Notes: generated by a model from the letters alone, not told the origin. Shown: positions 44,122-52,115, counted from the first letter of the stretch. The stretch: 64,000 nucleotides of DNA from Desulforamulus reducens MI-1 (GCF_000016165.1 NC_009253.1:1212332-1276331), one strand, 5' to 3'. A program made the numbers and translations.

Positions 44122-45987
44122 ATGTCTATGGTTCCGAGTTCCAGAATTAAACCATCGGGAAGTCTTAAATTTCAAGTGAGTGTGTTTATTGCTATTTTGC
44201 TGATTGTTTGTGTAATGGCAGTTTCATGGTTGTCCATTAGTAAAATGGAGAAGGCCATCAACCAAAAGGTGAAAGAAGGAGAGATGGTTGCAAGCCTTAT
44301 TATCCGTGAGGAAATTCAACATTTTCTAGATTCCAAGGGGGAAATAGTTAAGAACTTAAGTTTAGCCCAGGAATTTCAAAGTCAAGATAAAAAACAAATT
44401 CTAAAACTGTTATTAAGTGCACAAAACCAGAGTGAGTTTCAAAATATTTATTTTGTTACAGGTTCAGGTGAAATTACCATTGCCCCTGTAAAACAACTAC
44501 CCAAAGATTTTGATCCAAGGCAAAGGGTTTGGTACCAGGAAGCTGTAAAGAAAGGAACCATGGTTTGTACCGACCCTTATATTGATCAAGCAACAGGCAA
44601 GCCATGTATGACTGTAGCCTTAGCCGTTAAAGATTCAGAGGGACGCTTTGTAGGGGTTCTGGGCGCAGATATAAAGCTGGAAACAATAAGTTCTCTGGCG
44701 GTGAAATACAAGTTTGGTGAAGAAGGTTATTTCTATGTTTGTGACAAACAAGGTAAAGTCATCGGCCACCCAGATGCCAAAGCCATCAATGGGGATATTA
44801 TGAATAGAGCGTATGTGAAAGCTGCATTAGCCGGGAAAAGCGGATTTGATACCTATGCAGATAATGGTGTTAAAAAACTTGTATATTATTCAGAAATTCC
44901 AAAGACCGGGTGGGGATTGTTTGTCCAGCAGCCGGAACAGGAAGCCTATGCAGAGCTTTATCGTGCTAGAAATATGATTATTATCATAACTCTTCTTATT
45001 CTGGCCAGTGCACTGGTGATTTCCCTATACTTCACGGGAAAAATGGTTAATGTTATTAAGATGGTAGGAGAGGGAGCTAGGGCCATTGCCCAGGGAAATT
45101 TAACTTACAGTCTGACTATTGCCAGAAAGGATGAGTTGGGTATACTGTCAGATTCCATCAATGAAATGACGAACCATTTAAAAACAATTATAGGTGGAGT
45201 AAAAGATTCTACCAATAGGGTGACCGGAGCATGCAACAGTATGGCCGTAAGCATGGAACAAATCCATGAAGCCAGCGACAAAAATGCCAGTGATATCAGC
45301 AATGTTGCGGCTACCACAGAACAAATTACCGCCAGTGCGGAAAATATCAACGAAATGGTTGGCTCAGTGTCCCTTAGTGCTCAGCACGGTCAGGAAGAAA
45401 TTGGTGAAGTCATTGGAGCAATGGAAGGTATAAAGTCATCAACCAATGAGATTTCCCGGGCTATTTCCGAAGTTGAGAATCAGTCTAAGAAAATCCAACA
45501 TATTACAACTATCATTACACAAATCGCAGAGCAAACCAATTTATTAGCTTTGAACGCAGCCATTGAAGCTGCTAGGGCCGGTGAACATGGGAAAGGATTT
45601 ACAGTGGTGGCGGATGAGGTTCGAAAACTGGCTGAACAAACCAGTGCTGCCACCAGGGAAATCCATGGGGTAATTGAGAATGTTTATGCCAGTGTTCGGG
45701 ATTCCGTAGACAAAATGCTGACAGGAAATGAAATGGTAGAAATGGGCAGTCAAAGGGTTCAAGAAGCAGGAGAGGTATTTAAAACCATTACAATTAACAT
45801 TGAGGAACTTGTGGAAAAGATGGCACAGATAACCCGGGCCACCATTACTATGTCTGCCAGTATCCAGAATGTGGCGGCGGCTTCACAGGAGCAGGCTGCT
45901 ATTATTGAAGAGGAGAATAAAATGGTAGAAGATTTACGACAGTCAGCCATTGTACTAGATAATATGGTCCAAAAATTTGTAGTGTAA
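44122..45987 (+). CDS. Methyl-accepting chemotaxis protein with Cache sensor
   Basis: A 621-residue transmembrane chemoreceptor. TM1 at about residues 19-37, an extracellular double-Cache domain (about 40-285; [36 protein letters not shown]), TM2 at about 290-308, HAMP (about 310-365, [20 protein letters not shown]), then the signalling hairpin with [20 protein letters not shown] and [17 protein letters not shown]. It reports an extracellular ligand, probably an amino acid or organic acid, to CheA. Expression is governed by the c-di-GMP riboswitch upstream. Confidence 0.94.
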   Translation: MSMVPSSRIKPSGSLKFQVSVFIAILLIVCVMAVSWLSISKMEKAINQKVKEGEMVASLIIREEIQHFLDSKGEIVKNLSLAQEFQSQDKKQILKLLLSAQNQSEFQNIYFVTGSGEITIAPVKQLPKDFDPRQRVWYQEAVKKGTMVCTDPYIDQATGKPCMTVALAVKDSEGRFVGVLGADIKLETISSLAVKYKFGEEGYFYVCDKQGKVIGHPDAKAINGDIMNRAYVKAALAGKSGFDTYADNGVKKLVYYSEIPKTGWGLFVQQPEQEAYAELYRARNMIIIITLLILASALVISLYFTGKMVNVIKMVGEGARAIAQGNLTYSLTIARKDELGILSDSINEMTNHLKTIIGGVKDSTNRVTGACNSMAVSMEQIHEASDKNASDISNVAATTEQITASAENINEMVGSVSLSAQHGQEEIGEVIGAMEGIKSSTNEISRAISEVENQSKKIQHITTIITQIAEQTNLLALNAAIEAARAGEHGKGFTVVADEVRKLAEQTSAATREIHGVIENVYASVRDSVDKMLTGNEMVEMGSQRVQEAGEVFKTITINIEELVEKMAQITRATITMSASIQNVAAASQEQAAIIEEENKMVEDLRQSAIVLDNMVQKFVV

Positions 45988-46011
45988 AAATACAAGCTAA
46001 TAGGCAGATAT

Positions 46012-46060
46012 GAACCTCCCAAAAGTAAATAGTATTGTTAAAATCTACTTAGGGAGGTTC
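46012..46060 (+). terminator. Hairpin after the chemoreceptor gene
   Basis: GAACCTCCC (46012-46020) pairs with GGGAGGTTC (46052-46060); inside, AAGTA pairs with TACTT. No T-run follows, so termination is uncertain. Confidence 0.4.
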
Positions 46061-46099
46061 CCCGATAACATTAAATTAAAAATTGATTAAGTTTTTATG

Positions 46100-46128
46100 T
46101 TGACTTTTGTTTTTGCTTTCGCTATAAT
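46100..46128 (+). promoter_or_regulatory. Promoter of tRNA-Pro
   Basis: TTGACT and perfect TATAAT with a 17-base spacer, about 46 bases before the tRNA gene. Confidence 0.8.
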
Positions 46129-46174
46129 AACATTTGTCGACAGGGCAAGTTGCTCTGGTGAAAAATATGATAAT

Positions 46175-46251
46175 CGGGGCGTAGCTCAGTTTGGGAGAGC
46201 GCTACCTTGGGGTGGTAGAGGTCGCAGGTTCAACTCCTGTCGCTCCGACCA
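46175..46251 (+). tRNA. tRNA-Pro (anticodon GGG), CCA encoded
   Basis: A 77-base cloverleaf: acceptor CGGGGCG/CGCTCCG (one G-T pair), D arm with TAGCTCAG and GGGAGAGC, anticodon stem CTACC/GGTAG with loop TTGGGGT (anticodon GGG, reads CCC), T arm with GGTTCAACTCC, and genomic CCA. The mobile element begins right behind it, so its 3' end is the likely attachment site. Its codon matches the presumed specifier of the proBAC T-box. Confidence 0.95.
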
Positions 46252-46281
46252 GTTGGTACACGGGGGCTGAGAGCGGTTCCC

Positions 46282-46325
46282 GTTGGGCAGCAAAAAAGGG
46301 CCAATGCCCAACAAATGCCTAACAA
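46282..46325. repeat. Candidate integrase arm-type sites beside the att site
   Basis: Two exact-length tandem 11-mers, ATGCCCAACAA (46304-46314) and ATGCCTAACAA (46315-46325), and an inverted GTTGGGCA (46282-46289). They sit between the tRNA 3' end and the integrase gene, where arm-binding sites of lambda-type integrases are expected. Confidence 0.55.
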
Positions 46326-46337
46326 AATTTTTAAAAG

Positions 46338-46371
46338 GAAACCCGCCTTACTCGGAAGTTTGGCGGGTTTC
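46338..46371. terminator. Terminator after the integrase gene
   Basis: Perfect 10-bp stem GAAACCCGCC/GGCGGGTTTC with a 14-base loop; T-rich on both sides. Confidence 0.75.
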
Positions 46372-47478
46372 TTCTTTTTTGTTTTGGTTGTCATACATCT
46401 GCCTGATGTTGTTGTCTATCTCATGCTGCCTGTCCAGGCCCAGGTGCTGGTATATCGTCTTTAGAACTCGTATGTCGTGTCCTAGCCTTTGGGCGGCATA
46501 TTGGTCCGGTATTCCCCTGGCGTATAGCCAGCTGGCGTGGTAGTGCCGCAGGTCGTGAAATCTTATTTCTGGCAGCTTTTTATTTCGCACGAATGCTGCC
46601 CAATAGCTCGAGTAACTGTCCGGGCGCATGTTAAATATCTGGTGATCTGAGTTATTGCTTATCTCTACGATGTTGGTCGGCTCCTGGTCCTTCTTTTTTC
46701 TTTTCCGCTTTTTAGGCTTTCGCATATCCTCAAGCAGCCCCATTAAGTATTCCGGCACAATTACTTCGCGGAGTCCGTTTTCGCTTTTGGGCCGTTTATC
46801 CTCGTATAAATTATCCTCATTTATACTCTTTGCTTCATCAACTCTGAGAGTGCCATTATTCCAATCGATATCATTCCAGCGCAAAGCAAAAATTTCACCT
46901 CGGCGCAATCCGCACCAAGCTGCTAAAAGCACTATGGGTTCGTCCCTGGTACCCCTAACTGCATTGTGGATGGTTTCCATCTCTTTATCGTTGGGGACCC
47001 TGGGCGTATACTTTTCCTCTTTCGGCAGCTTGATGTCCTTGGCCGGGCTTTTTTGCTTCATTACATCTGCAAGGGAAGTTTTAAGCACTGATGTCATGCG
47101 GCGCACACTGGCCTGAGAAACTGTTTTACTTTTCTCGGCCATGAATCTCTTAATGTGGATCTCATTTAACTGTTTTAGCTTCAAATTTCCGAAATAAGGG
47201 GTATAATGGTTCTTAATATAACTTTTGTATGTGGCCCTGGTGGACGGCGAGAGCGTTTTAGTTTCCATCCACTTCTCAATCCAGGCTACGACCCTGGTAT
47301 TGTCGAGGTGGACGAAGCGCCCTTCTTCTATCTCTTGTTCGATCTCCCGGGCCTTACTCTTTGCTTCTTTTAGCGAGTCACAGGTAACGTATTTGAACAG
47401 CTGCTTTCCGTTTGAATCCCGGCCTACATAAATGGTAGCCTGCCATGTTCCATTTGGTCGCTTTTTAAAGCTAGCCAA
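46348..47478 (-). CDS. int: Tyrosine recombinase (phage-type integrase)
   Basis: A 376-residue site-specific recombinase. Residues 1-55 are an arm-type DNA-binding domain (RPNGTWQATIYVGRDSNGKQ), 56-150 the core-binding SAM-like domain, 160-350 the catalytic domain with Arg192 (CGLRRGEI), HDLRH (His308, Arg311), GHDIR (His334) and Tyr343 (TIYQHLG). A Lys/Arg-rich insertion lies at 253-266. It would integrate the element at the adjacent tRNA-Pro. TTG start, one base-pair step after the stop of the small upstream gene. Confidence 0.95.
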   Translation of the reverse strand: MASFKKRPNGTWQATIYVGRDSNGKQLFKYVTCDSLKEAKSKAREIEQEIEEGRFVHLDNTRVVAWIEKWMETKTLSPSTRATYKSYIKNHYTPYFGNLKLKQLNEIHIKRFMAEKSKTVSQASVRRMTSVLKTSLADVMKQKSPAKDIKLPKEEKYTPRVPNDKEMETIHNAVRGTRDEPIVLLAAWCGLRRGEIFALRWNDIDWNNGTLRVDEAKSINEDNLYEDKRPKSENGLREVIVPEYLMGLLEDMRKPKKRKRKKKDQEPTNIVEISNNSDHQIFNMRPDSYSSYWAAFVRNKKLPEIRFHDLRHYHASWLYARGIPDQYAAQRLGHDIRVLKTIYQHLGLDRQHEIDNNIRQMYDNQNKKEETRQTSE

Positions 47479-47643
47479 TTACTTCAACTCCTTTTTAGCC
47501 ATCTCTATGGCCCTGGCTGCTCTCTTGACCTCCTTCAAATATTGTCCAGTAACGTATCTACGAATCTGTTTACCATTCTCATCTCTGCCCATGTAAATAG
47601 TTGCTTGCCACTTACCGTTTGGCCTTCTTGCAATACTAGCCAC
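47479..47643 (-). CDS. Stand-alone integrase arm-binding-domain protein
   Basis: A 54-residue protein (GTG start behind GGAGGTGAGATAAGA) consisting only of an integrase-type arm DNA-binding domain: RRPNGKWQATIYMGRDENG then KQIRRYVTGQYLKEV. It is about 60 percent identical by eye to residues 2-50 of the integrase that follows immediately. Its stop abuts the integrase TTG, and AAGGAG in its last codons is the integrase ribosome site, so the two are translationally coupled. It could compete for or bridge arm sites; a simple duplication remnant is the alternative. Confidence 0.75.
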   Translation of the reverse strand: MASIARRPNGKWQATIYMGRDENGKQIRRYVTGQYLKEVKRAARAIEMAKKELK

Positions 47644-47645
47644 TC

Positions 47646-48278
47646 TTATCTCACCTCCGATTTAAAAAATATCGCTTTCCCTATTATTGAGATTTGCTTC
47701 ATGTCCTTTTTTGAGAATACCTTATCCGGGTAATTGGGATTTTCAGCCCTGAGAATAACGCTCCCGTTTAACGCATAAATCCGCTTTAAGGTTGCTTCCT
47801 CGTTATCGATTATTACTGCAGCAATTTCCCCGTTTTCTACCTGCGGCTGTTTCCTTATGTAGACGATATCGCCGTCCAAAATGCGAGCGCCTATCATGCT
47901 ATCTCCCTTAACCCTTAAGCAGAAATCAATACTCACGTTATCAGGAATGTATTCATAGCCGTCTATGTTTTCCTGGGCAAGGATTGGGATGCCGGCTGCA
48001 ATGGCTCCTATAATGGGTATTTTCTTGGAGGGCATAGTTTTTTCAACGTATTTACTGGCGCCTTCCGTTCCGGTTAACCATGCCGGGTTAACGCCGTACT
48101 TTTCTGCTATCTTTTCAATCGTCGGTATTTTTGGCGCAATGTCACCAGTGGTGTATCTGGATATCGTTGCATTGCTTAAGTGCAAATGTTCACCCAGGCT
48201 GTAAGTCGTGTCGTTGTTATCCACCATAAGCTCTAGCAGCCGCTTACTAAATAAGCCTTTATCAAAGTACCTTCCCAT
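47646..48278 (-). CDS. LexA/CI-like repressor with S24 peptidase domain
   Basis: A 210-residue repressor. N-terminal XRE helix-turn-helix (YSLGEHLHLSNATISRYTTG), linker, and an S24 self-cleavage domain with the Ala-Gly site in GAIAAGIP (Ala95-Gly96), catalytic Ser127 (KGDSM) and Lys165 (ATLKRIY). Such CI-like proteins keep the lysogenic state and are inactivated through RecA-stimulated autocleavage on DNA damage. Divergent from the Cro-like gene across an operator region with TGC-N5-GCA sites. Confidence 0.93.
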   Translation of the reverse strand: MGRYFDKGLFSKRLLELMVDNNDTTYSLGEHLHLSNATISRYTTGDIAPKIPTIEKIAEKYGVNPAWLTGTEGASKYVEKTMPSKKIPIIGAIAAGIPILAQENIDGYEYIPDNVSIDFCLRVKGDSMIGARILDGDIVYIRKQPQVENGEIAAVIIDNEEATLKRIYALNGSVILRAENPNYPDKVFSKKDMKQISIIGKAIFFKSEVR

Positions 48279-48305
48279 GCAATAACCCCCTTATTTCATT
48301 TTGTT

Positions 48306-48334
48306 ATTATATATTGGAATGTTAATAAATGCAA
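48306..48334 (-). promoter_or_regulatory. Repressor-gene promoter
   Basis: On the minus strand TTGCAT and TATAAT with a 17-base spacer. The -35 region contains a TTGCAT half-site like the operators. Confidence 0.65.
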
Positions 48335-48363
48335 TAATACCGTTTAGAAATTCTTAAATTTTA

Positions 48364-48427
48364 TTGCAAAACGTATTGACAAGTTTCGCCATAGGATTTA
48401 AAATGTGTCAAACGGTGTTGCAAAACG
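48364..48427 (+). promoter_or_regulatory. Rightward early promoter with operator repeats
   Basis: TTGACA (48376-48381) and TAAAAT (48399-48404) with a 17-base spacer. TTGCAAAACG occurs at 48364 directly before the -35 box and again at 48418 behind the -10 box, 54 bases apart; a third copy is at 48680 at the end of the Cro-like gene. Two copies have the palindromic form TGC-AAAAC-GCA. These are likely repressor/Cro operators. Confidence 0.75.
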
Positions 48428-48452
48428 CATTAAAAGAAACGGGGGTGAAACT

Positions 48453-48707
48453 ATGGCGAAGAAAAAAAGGAAGTATCCAGAATTAACCGCTTTGAAGGGT
48501 AAAATTAGGGAAATGGGGACTACCTATAGAAAAATTGCTGAAGAAATGGGCATCGGGGTTAATACTCTATCAGATAAGATAAATGGTTTTTACGCTATCA
48601 GTGGTCCTGAAATGGAACAGATTGCTACCATCCTTGATATTAATCCAAAAGACGTAGCCTATTTTTTTATGCCCTCGTATTGCAAAACGCAACAGAGAAG
48701 CGCTTAA
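48453..48707 (+). CDS. Cro-like XRE-family DNA-binding protein
   Basis: An 84-residue protein with a basic N-terminus (MAKKKRKYPELTALKGK) and one helix-turn-helix (TYRKIAEEMGIGVNTLSDKIN). It is the first gene of the rightward early operon and the expected antagonist of the S24 repressor. ATG 48453 behind GGGGGTGAAACT; an in-frame GTG 48 bases upstream lies on the operator and is unlikely. A third operator-like sequence overlaps the last codons. Confidence 0.87.
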   Translation: MAKKKRKYPELTALKGKIREMGTTYRKIAEEMGIGVNTLSDKINGFYAISGPEMEQIATILDINPKDVAYFFMPSYCKTQQRSA

Positions 48708-48741
48708 TTAATCAGTTAGTTGTCGAAGGAGTGATTTATTC

Positions 48742-48990
48742 ATGACGCTTTCCGACAAATTGCATCAAGAACAGAAAAAGCTCTGCAGCATGGACATAAA
48801 CGACCCAGGTATCCTGGCGCAGAGCCAGGTCGTGGATGAGCTTATCGTTGAGTATCAAAGGGAGGTGATGCTTTGCGGCAATGGACAGGCCGTCGTTGGC
48901 GATGGAATCCAAGGAAGTGCATCCCGCTGGTGCTCCTGGGCTGGCTGGCTGGTGGGGTGGTATGCGGTGTTATCTGGCTCTATTTACTAA
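48742..48990 (+). CDS. Spo0E-like protein with extra C-terminal tail
   Basis: An 82-residue ORF. Residues 1-42 resemble Spo0E-type aspartyl-phosphate phosphatases: two helices with LHQEQKKLCSM and the signature-like QSQVVDELIVEYQRE. Spo0E members dephosphorylate Spo0A~P and delay sporulation. Residues 43-82 are Gly/Trp-rich and overlap the next gene in another frame, so the tail may be a by-product of that overlap. ATG behind GAAGGAGTGATTTATTC. A phage-borne sporulation brake is plausible but only inferred. Confidence 0.6.
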   Translation: MTLSDKLHQEQKKLCSMDINDPGILAQSQVVDELIVEYQREVMLCGNGQAVVGDGIQGSASRWCSWAGWLVGWYAVLSGSIY

Positions 48991-49007
48991 GCTGGTTTAT
49001 ATCTTAG
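48873..49007 (+). CDS. Small membrane protein overlapping the Spo0E-like gene
   Basis: In another frame, TTG 48873 behind an excellent GGGAGGTGATGC opens 44 codons: a basic head (MRQWTGRRWRWNPRK) and one long hydrophobic helix (IPLVLLGWLAGGVVCGVIWL). The strong ribosome site inside the Spo0E-like gene argues that this frame is used. It overlaps that gene by 118 bases. No family recognised; single-span phage membrane proteins of this size are common. Confidence 0.6.
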   Translation: MRQWTGRRWRWNPRKCIPLVLLGWLAGGVVCGVIWLYLLSWFIS

Positions 49008-49019
49008 GGAAAAAGAAAA

Positions 49020-49036
49020 GCGGCTTTTAAAGCCGC
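49020..49036. repeat. Hairpin in the leader of the 49118 gene
   Basis: GCGGCTTT/AAAGCCGC with a 1-base centre, no T-run. Similar hairpins open later blocks at 50219 and 52686. Confidence 0.4.
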
Positions 49037-49080
49037 AGAGAAAATTACTCAACTCAATTTTATATCAAGGAGGTAACTTT

Positions 49081-49125
49081 GTGAATAAAAAATTAATAGA
49101 GGGAGGTGAGATAAAAAATGCCTGA
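49081..49125 (+). CDS. Possible 14-residue leader peptide
   Basis: GTG 49081 behind AAGGAGGTAACTTT opens 14 codons (VNKKLIEGGEIKNA) whose stop overlaps the start of the next gene. The next gene's own ribosome site GGGAGGTGA lies within it. Translation of the leader would bring ribosomes to the 49118 start. Confidence 0.4.
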   Translation: MNKKLIEGGEIKNA

Positions 49126-49468
49126 GAAAATTAACGTTCTTGAATTAGCCCACGGTGCTATCGCTGAGCAGATTTCAAATGAATTGGGTAAAGTGCTAGA
49201 AAATCTAATGGACCCCAATACTGATGTTAAAACCAAACGTAAGCTAGTAGTCACACTGGAGTTTAAGCCTGATGAAAACAGGGACGTAGTGGATTGCACG
49301 GCGCAAGCTAAGGCTACACTGGCTCCCGTTAAGCCCATTACAACCAGGCTTCTTATGGACACTGACCATATGGGCCGTCCTGTTGCAGCAGAGCTTAACC
49401 GGGAGAAAGGCAGCGCCCTGGCGGAGGAAATCGAAACCGAGCTTAAGCTCGTAAAAAGCGCAGGTTAA
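49118..49468 (+). CDS. Phage protein of the 'replication terminator protein' annotation type
   Basis: A 116-residue soluble protein. The middle KRKLVVTLEFKPDENRDVVD and the repeated beta pattern resemble small proteins that head phage replication modules and are often labelled replication terminator protein without experimental basis. It is not similar to Bacillus Rtp as far as I can see. ATG behind GAGGGAGGTGAGATAAAAA. First of a set with DUF2800 and DUF2815 genes, so a role in phage DNA replication is likely. Confidence 0.6.
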   Translation: MPEKINVLELAHGAIAEQISNELGKVLENLMDPNTDVKTKRKLVVTLEFKPDENRDVVDCTAQAKATLAPVKPITTRLLMDTDHMGRPVAAELNREKGSALAEEIETELKLVKSAG

Positions 49469-49493
49469 ATAATTAGTTGAGGAGTGAAATGGT

Positions 49494-50210
49494 TTGTTAA
49501 CTGAAGAAGGTCTTAAATTCTTAATGCAACTCAAAGACATAGAAATTGTCGACCACGACGGGCTGCAGTATTCATCAAGAGCGCTTCACTTAATCCCTGA
49601 AGCATCGCCGGTAGCTTTCGCCACAAAATCTTTAGCCGGCATCGTAGAGCTGATTAATAAGGAGCATGAGCACAAGCGCCTTAACGACCTTATTATCCAC
49701 ATCGTTGATCCCATTCGCGTTGATGTTTACTCAATGCTGCGTGAGGACCTTGGAAGGTTCCACCTGTATTCTGCTATTGCGGAATTGCCGGGCCAGAACT
49801 TTGGTAACTACATGAACCTGGAAACGGCCATTATTCGCCTAAAATCAACTTTTGTCCAGACTGATGCCAGGGACAAGCTCATCCAGGTGCTCGGGAACAT
49901 AAAAGAGGATGCTGTTAAGACCAGCAGCGACGATGGAATTTCTCAAACGGTCACGGCCAAGACCGGCATCGCTACCGTTGGTAACGTCAAAATCGAACCT
50001 ATCATTAAGCTGGCACCGTATCGTACTTTCATTGAGGTTGAACAACCGGAGGGAGAATTCCTCCTGCGGCTAAGGAACGGCCCGGAAGCGGCTTTATTCG
50101 AAGCAGACGGCGGAGCTTGGAAAATGCAGGCCCGCAAGAATATTAAGGAATACTTTATGGACAAGCTTGATGATCTCGTTATGCTCGGTAAGGTCATTAT
50201 TACCGAGTAG
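49494..50210 (+). CDS. Phage protein, possibly DUF2303/YfdQ-like
   Basis: A 238-residue protein. The segment with FVQTDARDKLIQVLGNI, DDGISQTVTAKTGIA and LAPYRTFIEVEQPEGEFLLR recalls DUF2303 (YfdQ-like) phage proteins, but I cannot confirm this without a profile search. No membrane segments or catalytic motif are visible. TTG start behind GAGGAGTGAAATGG. Lies between the previous gene and a linker-rich protein in the phage replication module. Confidence 0.55.
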   Translation: MLTEEGLKFLMQLKDIEIVDHDGLQYSSRALHLIPEASPVAFATKSLAGIVELINKEHEHKRLNDLIIHIVDPIRVDVYSMLREDLGRFHLYSAIAELPGQNFGNYMNLETAIIRLKSTFVQTDARDKLIQVLGNIKEDAVKTSSDDGISQTVTAKTGIATVGNVKIEPIIKLAPYRTFIEVEQPEGEFLLRLRNGPEAALFEADGGAWKMQARKNIKEYFMDKLDDLVMLGKVIITE

Positions 50211-50218
50211 AAAAAACC

Positions 50219-50244
50219 GCCCCGGTTATTCACTTAGCCGGGGC
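50219..50244. terminator. Hairpin between phage genes
   Basis: GCCCCGG (50219-50225) pairs with CCGGGGC (50238-50244). No T-run. It is followed by ACTCAATTTTA, the same 11 bases found at 49052 before the 49118 gene. Confidence 0.45.
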
Positions 50245-50295
50245 CACAAAAACAAAAACTCAATTTTAGTATAAAGAAAACGGAGGAACCTGTAA

Positions 50296-50811
50296 ATGGA
50301 AATTAACATTAACCTTAACATCAACGCTCCTGAGATATGCTCAACTATTCGCGAGGTTGCACCTTTGCTACTGGCAGCACGTACCACTAACGTCGTAAAC
50401 GCGGCCACCAGCGCTGCTGAAAATAGCAAATCGAATTTTAGCTTCAAGCTTCCTGCCGATCAAAAAGAAAACACCACTCCCGATAAGGCTGAAGTTAAAG
50501 CTGCACCTGAGAAGGAAAAACCGGCAAAAGCCAACGATAAGGCCAAGCAGCAAAAAGAACAAAAGCAGGAACCCGAGCCTGCGCCGGAGCCGGAGCCAGA
50601 GAAAACCACCGAAGAACCTGCATCGGAGAATGTTAACGATACTCAGCCCGAGTACACAATGGAACAGGTTAGGGCCAAGTTAATGGCGCTAGCTCAGGAC
50701 GGCAAGCAGGCCCAGGTTAAAAAGATTATTACCGATTGCGGGGCTAAGAAGCTTACCGATATCCCTGCGGACAAATACGCTGAAGTGATGGCCGCTGCGG
50801 AGGCTCTATAA
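50296..50811 (+). CDS. Phage protein with acidic/proline linker
   Basis: A 171-residue three-part protein: a hydrophobic-alternating N-terminal part (MEININLNINAPEICSTIRE), a low-complexity Lys/Glu/Pro/Ala linker (residues about 60-115), and a small helical C-terminal domain (YTMEQVRAKLMALAQDGKQ ... CGAKKLTDIPADKYAEVMAA). Related phage proteins are sometimes labelled rRNA biogenesis protein rrp5, which is not meaningful. The linker suggests a tethering role in the replication complex. Its stop overlaps the next start (TAATG). Confidence 0.6.
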   Translation: MEININLNINAPEICSTIREVAPLLLAARTTNVVNAATSAAENSKSNFSFKLPADQKENTTPDKAEVKAAPEKEKPAKANDKAKQQKEQKQEPEPAPEPEPEKTTEEPASENVNDTQPEYTMEQVRAKLMALAQDGKQAQVKKIITDCGAKKLTDIPADKYAEVMAAAEAL

Positions 50812-52004
50812 TGACCGCCCATGCTTTTTTATCGGCTTCTGGTTCTAAGCGCTGGATGGAGTGTCCACCCAGCGCTATGCTGGAAAAACAATTCAAGGAT
50901 GTACAGAGCGCCTATGCTGCAGAAGGTTCATTCGCTCACTCTTTAGCAGAGCTGCACCTTAACCTTTACCTTGAGAATATCTCCAAGCACAAATTTAACA
51001 GCGAGTGGAATAAGCTGCAGCAGAATGAATTCTTCTCTCAAGAAATGATCGACTATGTGGATGTTTACGTCGGGTTTGCGATTGAACGCATCAATGCTGC
51101 CCGGGCCAGAACCAAAGACGCGGTTATCCAAATAGAGCAGCGGCTTGATTATAGCCCCTGGGTACCAAATGGCTTCGGCACCGGTGACTTAATAACCATA
51201 GCCGATGAGATTATGGAAATAGCCGATTTGAAATACGGAAAAGGCGTTCCTGTTAGCGCTCTTGACAATCCGCAAATGAAATTGTATGCCCTGGGCGCGA
51301 TTAATCAATTTAACCTACTTTATGACTTTCAAATTGTGCGCATGACAATCGTGCAGCCCCGGCTGGATAGCATATCAATCGCAGAGTTATCGGTTAAGGA
51401 GCTTTTAGATTGGGCTGAAAATACGGTTAAACCGCTAGCCGCTATGGCTATCAAGGGTGAAGGTGAATTCAAAGCCGGCAACCACTGTCAGTTTTGTAAA
51501 GCTAGATTTACCTGCCGGGCCAGGGCCGACAAGAACCTAGAGCTTGCAAAATTGGACTTCCAGGACCCGCCGCTATTAACCATTGATGAGATTGCCGAGG
51601 TGCTGGCAAAGGCGGAAGAGCTGCAAAAGTGGGCCAAAGATGTAAGCGATTACGCTCTTGACCAGGCTGTGAACCACGATGTTAAATTTCCGGGTTGGAA
51701 ACTGGTTGAGGGCAGGAGTAAACGAGTTTACAGCGACGAGAAGGAAGTTGCAAATGTTCTTTTGGCTGCTAATTATGCAGAGGACATTATCTACAAACCT
51801 AAAGAGCTTGTTGGCATCACTGCAATGGAGAAAGCTCTGGGCAAGAAGAAGTTTGGCATACTGCTTGACGGGTTAATCATTAAACCAGCTGGTAAGCCGG
51901 TCCTGGTTCCTGAGAGTGATAAAAGGCCGGAGATATGCTCAACCGATTCGGCCAAAGCTGATTTTGCTGAACAAATCAGAAGCAATCGTTCAGCGCAAAA
52001 TTGA
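50811..52004 (+). CDS. DUF2800 family phage protein (PD-(D/E)XK-like)
   Basis: A 397-residue protein starting MTAHAFLSASGSKRWMECPP, with GSFAHSLAELH, the catalytic-like EIMEIADLKYGKGVPVSA (Glu-Asp-x-Lys), and four clustered Cys (CQFCKARFTCRAR, about residue 228) that may bind an Fe-S cluster as in AddB/Cas4 nucleases. DUF2800 is common in Firmicute phage replication modules next to DUF2815. An exonuclease role in recombination is inferred. It overlaps the previous gene by one base. Confidence 0.88.
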   Translation: MTAHAFLSASGSKRWMECPPSAMLEKQFKDVQSAYAAEGSFAHSLAELHLNLYLENISKHKFNSEWNKLQQNEFFSQEMIDYVDVYVGFAIERINAARARTKDAVIQIEQRLDYSPWVPNGFGTGDLITIADEIMEIADLKYGKGVPVSALDNPQMKLYALGAINQFNLLYDFQIVRMTIVQPRLDSISIAELSVKELLDWAENTVKPLAAMAIKGEGEFKAGNHCQFCKARFTCRARADKNLELAKLDFQDPPLLTIDEIAEVLAKAEELQKWAKDVSDYALDQAVNHDVKFPGWKLVEGRSKRVYSDEKEVANVLLAANYAEDIIYKPKELVGITAMEKALGKKKFGILLDGLIIKPAGKPVLVPESDKRPEICSTDSAKADFAEQIRSNRSAQN

Positions 52005-52115
52005 AAGGCTTGGGGCTAAAGAGAGCGTTATAAAAAGCGAACCCAATAAACCAGCTAAATCAGATGATGATATCATTTTGCCTTTCTAAAAATAAATAAA
52101 CGGGGGATTACAAAT

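Noticed and set aside
46283-46543. Plus-strand ORF across the integrase 3' end
   Set aside because: It is antisense to the integrase catalytic domain and the att region, and lacks a ribosome site.
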